A stretch of 64,000 bases of DNA from an uncultured Pelagibacteraceae bacterium (GTDB lineage: Bacteria > Pseudomonadota > Alphaproteobacteria > Pelagibacterales > Pelagibacteraceae), in NCBI GenBank assembly GCA_902560815.1, contig CACENP010000007.1, forward strand, positions 1 to 64,000, given 5' to 3'. The notes beneath the pieces were generated by a model that had not been told where the DNA came from, searched no databases, and was given only the letters and a program-made list of their open reading frames with translations. Each line of letters begins with the position of its first letter. Position 1 is the first letter of the stretch. Positions 8,907-18,107 of this stretch are shown here, in pieces. The position numbers were made by a program, and so were the translations under genes.

Positions 8907-8940
8907 AGCTCGCCGAGTGTTGTGCGCGGCGGGCTTTAAT
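8907..8940. terminator. Bidirectional terminator between the permease and the allantoin operon
   Basis: A 9-bp stem AGCTCGCCG/CGGCGGGCT (one wobble) with an 11-base loop sits between the convergent genes. Short A and T tracts flank it on both sides, so it can stop transcripts from either strand. It overlaps the stop codon of the ureidoglycolate lyase gene by a few bases. Confidence 0.75.
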
Positions 8941-9433
8941 ATTTCAAAGTAATATTTTCTTTATCTAAATTTTCAATAACTAAATTATCTCCAGCTCCTT
9001 TTCTATCAACCACTAGAAAATTCATATCTTCAGTAGATATTAATGGGAAATGCCAAGTTCCAGGATTGTAATTTACTCCTATTCCAGGCGGGATAATAAA
9101 AGCTTCAATTTTATTTAAATCTAACTTCTCTTCTTTAGGAGCTACAAATACTAAAAAAGTAGTTTCTTTCATTGGTATGAATGCTTGACTTCCTAAAGGA
9201 TGTTTTTCCATCATATCAATTTTCATTGGGAAGTTTCTTTTTAAAGCAGAAAAGATGCTAATTGTTGTTTCACCGTTATCACTTGAAGTATTTAAATTAG
9301 CTATATCATCATATCTTTTTGCATATCCGTTATTTATTTCTAAAGGCTCTATGTCCTTTGTTGAAATCATGTCTCCATATTTGGCAAAATTTTCTTTTGT
9401 TATTGGTATTGGTTTTATTATCTTTTCATTCAT
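8936..9433 (-). CDS. allA: Ureidoglycolate lyase
   Basis: A 165-residue cytosolic enzyme that splits (S)-ureidoglycolate into glyoxylate and urea, the last step of the allantoicase route. Recognition rests on the AllA blocks EKHPLGSQAFIP near 76-87, GIGVNYNPGTWHFPL near 117-131 and FLVVDRKGAGDN near 139-150. Length matches the family (about 160-170). Its start overlaps the end of the allantoicase gene by four bases, so it is the last gene of a tightly coupled four-gene operon. The glyoxylate formed could feed the malyl-CoA lyase encoded at 30092. Confidence 0.92.
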   Translation of the reverse strand: MNEKIIKPIPITKENFAKYGDMISTKDIEPLEINNGYAKRYDDIANLNTSSDNGETTISIFSALKRNFPMKIDMMEKHPLGSQAFIPMKETTFLVFVAPKEEKLDLNKIEAFIIPPGIGVNYNPGTWHFPLISTEDMNFLVVDRKGAGDNLVIENLDKENITLKY

Positions 9434-10422
9434 TCTACTTTTCCAAAGGCTCTTATTCTAGAAATCCCACCATCAGGGAAAATATTAATTCTAATATAAT
9501 TTATTTTTTTATTTTTCATTATTTTATTATTAAAGTTATGTTTTTTATGTGCATAAAGTTTAATTTTGTTAAGAAGATAGGCCCATCTTTTTGATTTATT
9601 AACAATGTTTTTTTCTGAAATTTTATTAGGAATATAAGCTGCTTGCACTGAACATTTGTCCGGATAATTTCCTTTAAAGTGATGAGTATCTAATTGAATT
9701 TTATTAATTTTACCTGGTGATGAACATTTTACTATTATCCAGTCGAAATTCTTTCCTCTGCTTCTTCTAGTTTCCCATCCATCACCCATATTTCTTCCAA
9801 CACCAGGAGCAAGTATATTTTCTGCTCTTCCAAAATGTTCGTTATTGCAAGCAATCGGTACCGCTCCATTTACAACAGATGTGAGGTTTTGAATTTTATT
9901 ATTAATTTTACCATTAATTTTCATAGAACCATAAACTCTTAACCTTGCCACTCCTCCATCAGGAAAAATATTTAACTTTATATGAGTAAAGTAATTTTTA
10001 TTTTTTACTTTAAAATAATGATGACTATTTGCTTTAGTTGTACTTTTTCTAATAATGTTTATCCATTTAGTCTTTTTATCAGGTATTTTTTTTTTACTAA
10101 TACAAGCTTGTAATGAAATTTGATTTGGGTGATTTCCAGAAAAGTAAGATGTATCAACATCTACTTTTTTTATAACGCCTGGTTTTCCAAACTTTAAAAT
10201 TAAATAATCATATCCTTTTGTTCTTTTCCTTCTAGTTTCCCATCCATCCATCCATTTACCGTGTTTATCAAACACTCCTTCTTTAAATACAGGAGGCCAA
10301 GGGTTAATTATTCTTTTAGCAGGTGCAAAGAATTCATCAGTTTTATAAACAATTTTTGAACCCAGTCTTGACTGAGCTAAATCAATTAATCCATTTAAGT
10401 AAATAATATTGTTTTTTTTCAT
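9430..10422 (-). CDS. alc: Allantoicase
   Basis: A 330-residue protein built from two tandem allantoicase domains, each carrying GWETRR...(Y/F)D(Y/W) followed by a D-T-x-x-F-x-G-N-x-P stretch: GWETRRKRTKGYDYLI...DTSYFSGNHP in the first half and GWETRRSRGKNFDWII...DTHHFKGNYP in the second. Each repeat ends with an INIFPDGG(V/I)(A/S)R(L/I)R motif. It hydrolyses allantoate to ureidoglycolate and urea. It lies between allantoinase (8 bases upstream) and ureidoglycolate lyase (4-base overlap), in biochemical order. Length is normal and the family call is very secure. Confidence 0.95.
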   Translation of the reverse strand: MKKNNIIYLNGLIDLAQSRLGSKIVYKTDEFFAPAKRIINPWPPVFKEGVFDKHGKWMDGWETRRKRTKGYDYLILKFGKPGVIKKVDVDTSYFSGNHPNQISLQACISKKKIPDKKTKWINIIRKSTTKANSHHYFKVKNKNYFTHIKLNIFPDGGVARLRVYGSMKINGKINNKIQNLTSVVNGAVPIACNNEHFGRAENILAPGVGRNMGDGWETRRSRGKNFDWIIVKCSSPGKINKIQLDTHHFKGNYPDKCSVQAAYIPNKISEKNIVNKSKRWAYLLNKIKLYAHKKHNFNNKIMKNKKINYIRINIFPDGGISRIRAFGKVE

Positions 10423-10430
10423 TTATTTTT

Positions 10431-11333
10431 TTAGCTTGGATAATTTTTAATCCAGTGTTTTGCAATATCAATTCTTTTACAAATCCATATATCATTAAAC
10501 TTTAGAGCATAATCTAAGAATTTTTTAAGTGACTGCACTCTTCCTGGTCTTCCAATTAATCTACAATGTAATCCAATAGACATCATTTTTGGATTAGTTT
10601 TGCCTTCTTCATACAAAGTGTCAAAGCTATCTTTTAAATATGTATAAAATTGATCTCCACTATTAAAGCCTTGATTTGTAGCAAATCTCATATCATTGTT
10701 ATCTAAAGTATAAGGAATAATTAATTGTTTTTTATTTTTTTTATATTCCCAATAAGGCAAATCATCACTATAGGAGTCGCTATCATATAAAAATCCACCA
10801 TCATCAAATACCAAATCTCTAGTATTTGGACTACATCTTCCTGTGTACCAACCCAAAGGTCTTTTGCCAAAAATTTTTTTTATAGTTTTAATAGCTAATT
10901 TCATATCTTTTTTTTCAGTACTTTTTTTTACATTTTGATAATCAATCCATCTCCAGCCATGGCAGGCAACTTCATAATTTCCATTCTTTATTGCCTCACA
11001 TACCTCGGGATTTCTTTCTAATGCCATTGCAACTCCAAAAATTGTTATAGGTATTTTTTTTTCTTGGAATAATTTATGAAGTCTCCAAAACCCTCTTCTT
11101 GAACCATATTCGTACATAGACTCCATATTAATATGTCTATTTTTATATGCTTGTGCTCCTATAATTTCTGACAAAAAAGTTTCAGAATACTTATCTCCAT
11201 GAAGAATATTATTTTCACCACCCTCTTCATAGTTAAGAACTATTTGTAAAGCAAGTTTTGCATTATTTGGCCAAACTACTTTTGGTTCTTTTGATCCATA
11301 GCCTATCATGTTCCTTGGATATTTTTTTGACAT
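10431..11333 (-). CDS. puuE: Allantoinase, polysaccharide-deacetylase type (PuuE)
   Basis: A 300-residue cofactor-independent allantoinase of the NodB/polysaccharide deacetylase superfamily, converting allantoin to allantoate. Family blocks are YPRNMIGYGSKEPKVVWPNNAKLALQIVLNYEEGGEN at the N-terminus, YEYGSRRGFWRLHKLF near 75-90, EVACHGWRWIDYQ near 122-134 and GWYTGRCSPNTRDLV near 162-176. It differs from the metal-dependent AllB type. It is the second gene of the operon and starts the allantoin to glyoxylate sequence encoded by the next two genes. No uricase or HIU hydrolase occurs in the window, so entry appears to be at allantoin. Confidence 0.93.
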   Translation of the reverse strand: MSKKYPRNMIGYGSKEPKVVWPNNAKLALQIVLNYEEGGENNILHGDKYSETFLSEIIGAQAYKNRHINMESMYEYGSRRGFWRLHKLFQEKKIPITIFGVAMALERNPEVCEAIKNGNYEVACHGWRWIDYQNVKKSTEKKDMKLAIKTIKKIFGKRPLGWYTGRCSPNTRDLVFDDGGFLYDSDSYSDDLPYWEYKKNKKQLIIPYTLDNNDMRFATNQGFNSGDQFYTYLKDSFDTLYEEGKTNPKMMSIGLHCRLIGRPGRVQSLKKFLDYALKFNDIWICKRIDIAKHWIKNYPS

Positions 11334-11337
11334 TTAT

Positions 11338-12528
11338 TTAATTTTGTATTGATTTATCTTTAACACCATTCAAGAAATTTAAACATTTATTAATTTCTTC
11401 TAATTTTATAAATTCATCTATTTTATGTGCTTGTTCTATTGATCCTGGACCACACACAGCAGTGCTTATACCTATTTCTTGGAACAAACCAGCTTCTGTT
11501 CCAAAAGAAACTACTTCTCTTGAATTATCACCTGTAATACTAGAAACAAACTCACATGCCTCAGATCTTTCATCACGGTCAAATCCTATTATTTCTCCAA
11601 TTATTTCTTTTGAAATTTTTGAATCTGGATAAATTTTTTTCATTTCTGGTAAAAGCATTTTATTTACATATTTATCTAGTTCTGCGTTTAAATATACTGC
11701 ATCATCTTTAACTACAGGTCTTGTTTCCCATTTAACATGACATTTGTCAGAGATTACATTATGTGCAATCCCTCCAAAAATTCCTCCAACAGAAAGAGTT
11801 GAGTAAGGAGGGTCAAATATAGAATTTTTTGGAACTCTATCTTTTAGTTTTTCTCTTAATTCAATAAGTTTATTAACATATCTAGCCGCATACTCGACTG
11901 CACTAACTCCTTTGTGAGGCTGCGAACTATGACCAGCCAAACCTTCAAAATATGTTGTATATTCATAAGCACCTTTATGAGCATCAATGATTTTCATATT
12001 TGTAGGTTCACCAACAATACATATTCCTTTTTTAAATCCTCTTTTTTTTAGTTCTTTAATTAACAAAGGGGCTCCTATACAAGCTGTCTCTTCATCAAAT
12101 GTAAATGAAAAATTAATATCCCTATCTAAATTTGATTTTGAAAAAATTGGCGCAAAGGCTAATGTACATGCAATAAAACCTTTCATATCACAAGAACCTC
12201 TACCATATAACTTGTCATCTTTAATTGTAGCTTTGAACGGATCTGTTGACCAACCTTTCGAAACAGGCACTACATCTGTATGACCTGATAAAATTATTGG
12301 AATTTTTCCATTGGGTTTTTTTGCCTTTAATGTAGCAAAAAGATTCACTCTTTTTTTTTCATCATCGAATGTTTTAAATGATGTTGCACCTAACTTTTTT
12401 AAAATATCGTCACAATAATTGATTAAGGAATTGTTATCTTCACCAGAAATTGTTTTAAATGATATGAGATCTGATAAAATTTTTATTGAATTATTGTAAA
12501 GTTCTTTGTTATTATTTTCTGTACTCAT
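11338..12528 (-). CDS. M20 family metallohydrolase, acetylornithine deacetylase-like
   Basis: A 396-residue di-zinc amidohydrolase. The ORF track uses a TTG at 12540, but the ATG four codons later (MSTENNNKELY) is the more natural start. Metal and catalytic motifs are GHTDVVPV, GRGSCDMKGFIA, the catalytic DEETACIG, GTEAGLFQ and the C-terminal His in EQAHKIDEFI. It resembles ArgE (N-acetylornithine deacetylase) more than allantoate amidohydrolase, and an allantoicase is already present. As first gene of the allantoin operon it may hydrolyse an N-acyl or N-carbamoyl by-product, or simply be an ArgE homologue carried along. Family sure, substrate not. Confidence 0.8.
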   Translation of the reverse strand: MSTENNNKELYNNSIKILSDLISFKTISGEDNNSLINYCDDILKKLGATSFKTFDDEKKRVNLFATLKAKKPNGKIPIILSGHTDVVPVSKGWSTDPFKATIKDDKLYGRGSCDMKGFIACTLAFAPIFSKSNLDRDINFSFTFDEETACIGAPLLIKELKKRGFKKGICIVGEPTNMKIIDAHKGAYEYTTYFEGLAGHSSQPHKGVSAVEYAARYVNKLIELREKLKDRVPKNSIFDPPYSTLSVGGIFGGIAHNVISDKCHVKWETRPVVKDDAVYLNAELDKYVNKMLLPEMKKIYPDSKISKEIIGEIIGFDRDERSEACEFVSSITGDNSREVVSFGTEAGLFQEIGISTAVCGPGSIEQAHKIDEFIKLEEINKCLNFLNGVKDKSIQN

Positions 12529-12555
12529 AAATATAATCAATTATATATTAAAAAA

Positions 12556-12897
12556 ATGAAAGAACAAATAACCTACGATATTTTTAATAAAGTAGATATA
12601 AGATTAGGGACAGTTATATCTGTAAAGAAAAACGAAAAGGCTCGAAAACCTTCATTAGTTGTGGAAGTCGATTTTGGAAAAGAAATAGGAATTAAACAAT
12701 CTTCTGCCCAAATTACACATTATTATAATGAAGAAAATTTAAAGGGAAAACAAGTTATAGCTGTTTGTAATTTTCCTGAAAAAAATATAGCAGGAGTTGT
12801 TTCTCAAGTTTTAATTCTTGGATCAGTAGACACAGAAGGAAAAGTTACTCTGGTACATCCTTCACAAAAAGCTGATAACGGTCTTCCAATAGCTTAA
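12556..12897 (+). CDS. csaA: CsaA-like tRNA-binding domain protein
   Basis: A 113-residue single-domain OB-fold protein of the tRNA-binding (Trbp111/CsaA) family, proposed as an export-related chaperone or tRNA-binding factor. Typical blocks are FNKVDIRLGTVISVKKNEKARKPSLVVEVDFG, GIKQSSAQITHYY and the C-terminal GLPIA end. Length equals that of characterised CsaA proteins. It diverges from the M20 gene with only 27 bases between start codons, leaving room for little more than overlapping promoter elements. The LysE gene follows four bases after its stop. Confidence 0.88.
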   Translation: MKEQITYDIFNKVDIRLGTVISVKKNEKARKPSLVVEVDFGKEIGIKQSSAQITHYYNEENLKGKQVIAVCNFPEKNIAGVVSQVLILGSVDTEGKVTLVHPSQKADNGLPIA

Positions 12898-12901
12898 TTA
12901 A

Positions 12902-13489
12902 ATGCACCCAGAACTGTTATTATTAATTGGTATTTCATTTTCAATGGGTTTTACACCTGGCCCAAATAATGCTGTAGCATCTTATTCTGCTTTTAATTTT
13001 GGAGTAAGAAAAACTCTTCCAATAATTTTAGGAGTAGGTTTGGGCTATACTGTTTTAGTCGTTTTATTAATATTTGCTTTAATTTCTGTTTTTCAAAGAT
13101 ATCCTTATCTGCAAGAAATAATTAGAATTTTAGGATCAATATTTTTATTTTACTTAGCTTATAAAATTTCTTTTTCAAAAGGTAAATCGCAATCAAAAAC
13201 AGAAAATCCTGTTAAATTTTATGAAACATTTTTTTTTCAATTTATAAACCCAAAAGGAGTAATGGCAGCGATTACTCTTATTTCTAAATTTGTATCACAA
13301 GAAAATTATATCAGTTCTTCAATAACAGTAATTGTAGTTTGTTCAGTTACTGCTTTTTTAAGTATAACAAGTTGGGCTTTATTAGGTAAATTTTTAAGAA
13401 AATTCGCGACAAATAATGAATTCATTAAAAGGTTTAATTATGCTATGTCCATCCTACTTGTTGGATGTGTAGCAAGTTTTTATATATAA
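12902..13489 (+). CDS. LysE/RhtB family amino-acid exporter
   Basis: A 195-residue inner-membrane protein with about six hydrophobic helices. The family signature GFTPGPNNAV lies at residues 16-25, and QFINPKGVMAAI near 113-124 is the second conserved block. LysE/RhtB proteins export amino acids or related small zwitterions. It sits four bases after csaA and three bases before aconitase in a co-directional run. The exported substrate is unknown. Confidence 0.85.
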   Translation: MHPELLLLIGISFSMGFTPGPNNAVASYSAFNFGVRKTLPIILGVGLGYTVLVVLLIFALISVFQRYPYLQEIIRILGSIFLFYLAYKISFSKGKSQSKTENPVKFYETFFFQFINPKGVMAAITLISKFVSQENYISSSITVIVVCSVTAFLSITSWALLGKFLRKFATNNEFIKRFNYAMSILLVGCVASFYI

Positions 13490-13492
13490 ACT

Positions 13493-16162
13493 ATGAAACC
13501 CGGAAATAAAAATTCATTTAAATCTCTTAAATCAATAAAGATAAATAATAAAGATTATAAATATTTTTCTCTAGTAGAGGCTGAAAAAAATGGTTTAAAA
13601 GGAATTTCGAATTTACCAAAATCATTAAAAGTTTTATTAGAAAATTTACTTAGATATGAAGATGAATTGTCAGTTACCAAAGATCAAATAGAAGCAGTTC
13701 AAAAATGGTTAAAAGAAAAAAAATCAAATACTGAAATAGCTTACAGACCAGCCAGAGTTTTATTGCAAGACTATACTGGGATACCTGCAGTAGCAGATTT
13801 GGCTGCAATGCGAGAAGCTGTTAAAGAGAAAAATAAAGATCCAAATACTATTAATCCTCTTTCTGCAGTTGATTTAGTCATAGACCATTCAGTACAGGTT
13901 GATCAGTCTGCAAAACCTGATTCATTTGAAAAAAATGTTGATATAGAATTTAAAAGAAATGGTGAAAGATATTCATTTTTAAAGTGGGGGCAACAAGCTT
14001 TTAATAATTTTAGAATAGTCCCACCAGGAACTGGTATATGTCATCAAGTAAATTTAGAGTATCTATCAAAAGTTGTTTGGTCTGAAAAATATCAAGAAGA
14101 CGAATATTTATTTCCTGATACTTTAGTTGGAACAGATAGTCATACAACAATGGTAAATGGATTATCTGTACTTGGATGGGGAGTTGGCGGAATAGAGGCT
14201 GAAGCTGGAATGCTTGGACAGCCAATTTCAATGTTAATTCCTGAAGTTATAGGTTTTGAAGTAAAAAACAAAATGCCCGAAGGTACTACAGCTACTGATT
14301 TAGTTTTAACAGTTGTAAAAATTTTAAGAGACAAAGGTGTTGTTGGAAAGTTTGTAGAATTTTATGGAGAAGGATTAAAAAATCTAACACTTGCTGATAG
14401 AGCAACTATTGCAAATATGGCTCCAGAATATGGAGCTACTTGTGGTTTTTTTCCAATTGATGAAGAAACCTTAAAATATCTAAGATTTTCAGGAAGAAAT
14501 GAACATATAGTTTCTATAGTAGAAAAATACGCAAAAGAGCAGGGATTGTGGTCAAGTGAAAATATTGAATTTACAGATAAGGTTTCACTAGATATGTCTT
14601 CAATTGTTCCAACAATATCTGGACCAAAAAGACCTCAAGACAAAGTATTATTAAATGAAGCATCATCAGAATTTAAAAAAGTATTTGAAAATACTACAGA
14701 ACGAAAGGAAAAACATATTTCAAAAGTTAATGGAGCAGAATTTGAAATTAAAGATGGTTCTATATTAATAGCTGCAATAACATCCTGCACAAATACTTCT
14801 AATCCAAATGTATTAATAGGTGCAGGCTTGTTGGCAAAAAAAGCTGTGACGCTGGGATTAAAAACAAAACCTTGGGTTAAAACTTCATTAGCACCAGGAT
14901 CACAGGTAGTAACAGATTATTTGGAAAAAGCTGGTCTTAATAAATATTTAGATGAATTAGGATTTAATTTAGTTGGCTATGGATGTACAACATGCATTGG
15001 AAACTCTGGTCCATTACCTGATAATATTGTTGAAGCAATTGAAAAAGAGAATATATATGCTGTATCAGTTTTATCAGGTAATAGAAATTTTGAAGGTCGT
15101 ATATCTCCACACATAAAAGCAAATTATTTAGCATCGCCTCCTCTTGTTGTTGCTTATGCTTTAGCTGGTCATATGGAAATAGATTTATATAAAGATTCTT
15201 TAGGAAAAGATAAAAACGATAAAGATATTTTTTTAAAAGATATTTGGCCTTCAAATAAAGAAATAGAAGATGTTTTAAGTGAGGCATTAAATCCGAGAAT
15301 GTTTATTCAAAGATACTCCAATGTTTCTGAAGGACCGGCTCAATGGCAAAAAATTAAAACTGAAAAAAGTAGTATTTATAATTGGGATAAAGGATCAACC
15401 TATGTAAAAAGACCGCCTTTTTTTGATAATATGTCGGATGAACCAGAGGGAATTAAAGAAATTAAAGATGCAAGACCATTATTGATTTTAGGAGATATGG
15501 TTACAACTGATCATATTTCTCCTGCGGGAAATATTCAGAAAGAAAGTCCAACTGGTGAATATTTTATGGAACATCAAATTTTACCAAAAGATTATAATTC
15601 TTATGGTTCAAGAAGAGGAAATCATGAAGTTATGATGAGAGGTACATTTGCCAATATAAGAATTAGAAATGAAATAGCGCCAGGCACCGAAGGTGGTTTT
15701 ACGAAGTTATTTCCAGAAGGTAAAGTAATGACAGTATACGATGCTGTAGTGGAATATAAAAAAAGAGGAACCGATTTAGTGGTAATAGGTGGAAAAGAAT
15801 ATGGAACTGGTTCATCAAGAGATTGGGCTGCAAAAGGTACAAAATTATTAGGTATTAAAACAGTTATAGCTGAAAGTTTTGAAAGAATTCATCGGTCAAA
15901 TCTTATTGGAATGGGAATATTACCTCTGCAATTCGTAGATGGAATGAACAGATCAAATTTAAAACTAAAAGGATCTGAGTTAATAAGTGTAATAAATATT
16001 GAAAAAGGCCTATCTCCTTCAGATAAAGTAGAATTAGAAATAAAATACACATCAGGTGATATTAAGAAAATTAAAACATTGTGCAGAATAGATACAAAAA
16101 ATGAGTTAGAATACTACAAAAATGGTGGAATTTTAAAGTATGTTTTAAGGAATATGATTTAG
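13493..16162 (+). CDS. acnA: Aconitate hydratase A
   Basis: An 889-residue TCA-cycle enzyme that isomerises citrate and isocitrate using a [4Fe-4S] cluster. Cluster cysteines are seen in TSCTNTSNPNV and GYGCTTCIGNSGPL. Substrate-binding blocks LVGTDSHTTMVNGLSVLGWGVGG and the C-terminal swivel domain GGKEYGTGSSRDWAAKGT and ESFERIHRSNLIGMGILPL are all intact. Length matches bacterial AcnA (about 890). It is followed one base later by the YfgM-like gene. Housekeeping gene, very secure. Confidence 0.97.
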   Translation: MKPGNKNSFKSLKSIKINNKDYKYFSLVEAEKNGLKGISNLPKSLKVLLENLLRYEDELSVTKDQIEAVQKWLKEKKSNTEIAYRPARVLLQDYTGIPAVADLAAMREAVKEKNKDPNTINPLSAVDLVIDHSVQVDQSAKPDSFEKNVDIEFKRNGERYSFLKWGQQAFNNFRIVPPGTGICHQVNLEYLSKVVWSEKYQEDEYLFPDTLVGTDSHTTMVNGLSVLGWGVGGIEAEAGMLGQPISMLIPEVIGFEVKNKMPEGTTATDLVLTVVKILRDKGVVGKFVEFYGEGLKNLTLADRATIANMAPEYGATCGFFPIDEETLKYLRFSGRNEHIVSIVEKYAKEQGLWSSENIEFTDKVSLDMSSIVPTISGPKRPQDKVLLNEASSEFKKVFENTTERKEKHISKVNGAEFEIKDGSILIAAITSCTNTSNPNVLIGAGLLAKKAVTLGLKTKPWVKTSLAPGSQVVTDYLEKAGLNKYLDELGFNLVGYGCTTCIGNSGPLPDNIVEAIEKENIYAVSVLSGNRNFEGRISPHIKANYLASPPLVVAYALAGHMEIDLYKDSLGKDKNDKDIFLKDIWPSNKEIEDVLSEALNPRMFIQRYSNVSEGPAQWQKIKTEKSSIYNWDKGSTYVKRPPFFDNMSDEPEGIKEIKDARPLLILGDMVTTDHISPAGNIQKESPTGEYFMEHQILPKDYNSYGSRRGNHEVMMRGTFANIRIRNEIAPGTEGGFTKLFPEGKVMTVYDAVVEYKKRGTDLVVIGGKEYGTGSSRDWAAKGTKLLGIKTVIAESFERIHRSNLIGMGILPLQFVDGMNRSNLKLKGSELISVINIEKGLSPSDKVELEIKYTSGDIKKIKTLCRIDTKNELEYYKNGGILKYVLRNMI

Positions 16163-16163
16163 T

Positions 16164-16808
16164 ATGGATGAAGATATATCGATAATAAACGCTAAGACTA
16201 GAAATGAAAAAATAAAAAATTTTTTCATTAACAATAAAAAATATTTAATATCAATTATAACTTTAATTGTATTGTTACTTATTTCCTATTTTGCATTCAG
16301 TGAAATACAAGAAAATAAAAATAAAAATTTAGCTTTAAAATTTAACAATATAATTAGTAAATTTGATCCTTTAAATAAAGAAAATGTAAAAAATGAATTG
16401 ATTGAAATTATTAATGAAAAAAATACAACATATTCGCCATTAGCATTATATTTTATTATAGATAATGAAATCCAAACATCAAACGAAGAAATAAATAACT
16501 ATTTTGATGTTCTTATAAATGAAACCGACTTAGACAAAGAAGTTAAGAACCTAATTATTTATAAAAAAGGTTTGTTCAATGCAAATTATGAAACTGAAAA
16601 TAATTTAATAACAATTTTGAAACCCATCATAAATTCTGATAGTATATGGAAATCTCATGCATTGTATTTAATTGCTGAATATTTTTTTGATAAAAATCAA
16701 AAACAAAAAGCAAAAGAATTTTTTAATCAAATTATAAGCAATGAAAAAAGTAACGCAAAAATAGTTTTAGAAGCAAAAAAAAGGTTAATAAGAGATTTTA
16801 ATGAATAA
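16164..16808 (+). CDS. YfgM-like membrane-anchored TPR-like protein
   Basis: A 214-residue protein with a short cytoplasmic N-terminus, one membrane helix (YLISIITLIVLLLISYFAF, about residues 24-42) and a long helical C-terminal domain rich in Asn, Lys and Glu. It resembles the tetratricopeptide-like ancillary SecYEG subunit YfgM/DUF2133 family. The next gene overlaps it by eight bases and encodes a BamB-like lipoprotein; in many proteobacteria yfgM and bamB are adjacent, which supports the call. Sequence similarity alone is weak, so the assignment leans on topology and synteny. Confidence 0.65.
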   Translation: MDEDISIINAKTRNEKIKNFFINNKKYLISIITLIVLLLISYFAFSEIQENKNKNLALKFNNIISKFDPLNKENVKNELIEIINEKNTTYSPLALYFIIDNEIQTSNEEINNYFDVLINETDLDKEVKNLIIYKKGLFNANYETENNLITILKPIINSDSIWKSHALYLIAEYFFDKNQKQKAKEFFNQIISNEKSNAKIVLEAKKRLIRDFNE

Positions 16809-18105
16809 ATTATTTTATTTATTAATATTATTATTTATTGCAAATTGCTCCTTGGATACAAAAACTGGGTTTTGGTCGAAATCTGAGATAGTAAAATCAG
16901 AGGTTGAACCAGTTGAGGAAAAGTTGTTTGTTAATAAAAAAATTTATGAAAAAGAATTTAATCCAGAACTTAAGATTAGATTAAAAAAAAATTTTAGAAA
17001 AAATAGTTTTATTAATAACCTTTCAAATAATAATGGTATAGTTAAATTTACTGGTGAGTTAAAAAATATTTCTAAATATAAATTTTCTAAAATAAGTCAA
17101 TTTGACCACTATCAACCTGAATTATTAGTTACAGAAAAAAAAACATTAATATTTTTTGATGAAAAAGGTACAATTTTAAACTTTTCAAATAATGACAAAT
17201 TAATTTGGAAAAGTAATATTTATTCAAAAATTGAAAAAAAACAAAAACCAATACTTTATTTTGCTTCTAACGAAAAAATCTTAATAGTTGCAGATAGTAT
17301 TGCTAAATATTACTCAATTAATCTTAATAATGGAAACTTAATTTGGTCGAAAAACAACTCTGCTCCTTTTAATTCCCAGGTAAAAATATTTAAAGATAAA
17401 TTTTTTGTTGTAGATTTTGAAAATATACTTAGGTGTTTTTCTTTAAAAAATGGAAGTGAAATTTGGAATATTAAAACTGAAAAATCCTTTATTAAATCAC
17501 AACAAAAACTTTCATTTATTATTAATAACAATAGATTAGTTTTTATTAATACACTTGGAGATCTAAGTTCTGTTGATATAGAAACTGGTAAATTAGTATG
17601 GCAAACCCCAACTCAAAGTAGTGCTATTTATGAAAATTATTTTTCGTTAAAAAATTCTGATTTAATAATAGAAAATAACAATATTTATTTTTCTAATAAT
17701 CAAAACGAATTTTTTGCGATTGATGAAAAAAATGGAGTTATTAAATGGAAACAAAATTTAAATTCAAACTTAAGACCTACTTTTGCTGATGGTTTGCTAT
17801 TCACAGTTACCTTAGAAGGTTACTTGGCAATTATAGATTCGAGAAATGGTAATATTTTGAGAATGACAAGTATAGGAAAGCAAATAAAAAAATTTAATAA
17901 AAAAAATATTAAACCTATTGGATTTATTGTTTCTGAGGATAAAATTTTCTTAAGTTTAAACAATGGAAGATTAGCTATAATAGAAATTTTAAACGGAAAT
18001 GTTTTAGATGTTATAAAAATTGATAATGAAAAAATTTCTAGACCATATGTTTTAAATAATCATATGTTTATTGTTAGAGATAATGCAATTTTAAAATTAA
18101 ATTAA
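16801..18105 (+). CDS. bamB: BamB-like outer-membrane assembly lipoprotein (PQQ-type beta-propeller)
   Basis: A 434-residue protein with a lipoprotein signal (lipobox IANC, Cys near 16) and repeated propeller blades of the PQQ-like type, for example LNNGNLIWSKN, LKNGSEIWNIK, IETGKLVWQTP, EKNGVIKWKQN and SRNGNILRMTS. This matches BamB, the scaffold lipoprotein of the BAM complex that inserts beta-barrel proteins. It overlaps the YfgM-like gene by eight bases, the same neighbour pair as in other proteobacteria. The usual downstream GTPase Der is not here; two unknown genes follow instead. Confidence 0.82.
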   Translation: MNKLFYLLILLFIANCSLDTKTGFWSKSEIVKSEVEPVEEKLFVNKKIYEKEFNPELKIRLKKNFRKNSFINNLSNNNGIVKFTGELKNISKYKFSKISQFDHYQPELLVTEKKTLIFFDEKGTILNFSNNDKLIWKSNIYSKIEKKQKPILYFASNEKILIVADSIAKYYSINLNNGNLIWSKNNSAPFNSQVKIFKDKFFVVDFENILRCFSLKNGSEIWNIKTEKSFIKSQQKLSFIINNNRLVFINTLGDLSSVDIETGKLVWQTPTQSSAIYENYFSLKNSDLIIENNNIYFSNNQNEFFAIDEKNGVIKWKQNLNSNLRPTFADGLLFTVTLEGYLAIIDSRNGNILRMTSIGKQIKKFNKKNIKPIGFIVSEDKIFLSLNNGRLAIIEILNGNVLDVIKIDNEKISRPYVLNNHMFIVRDNAILKLN

Positions 18106-18107
18106 AA

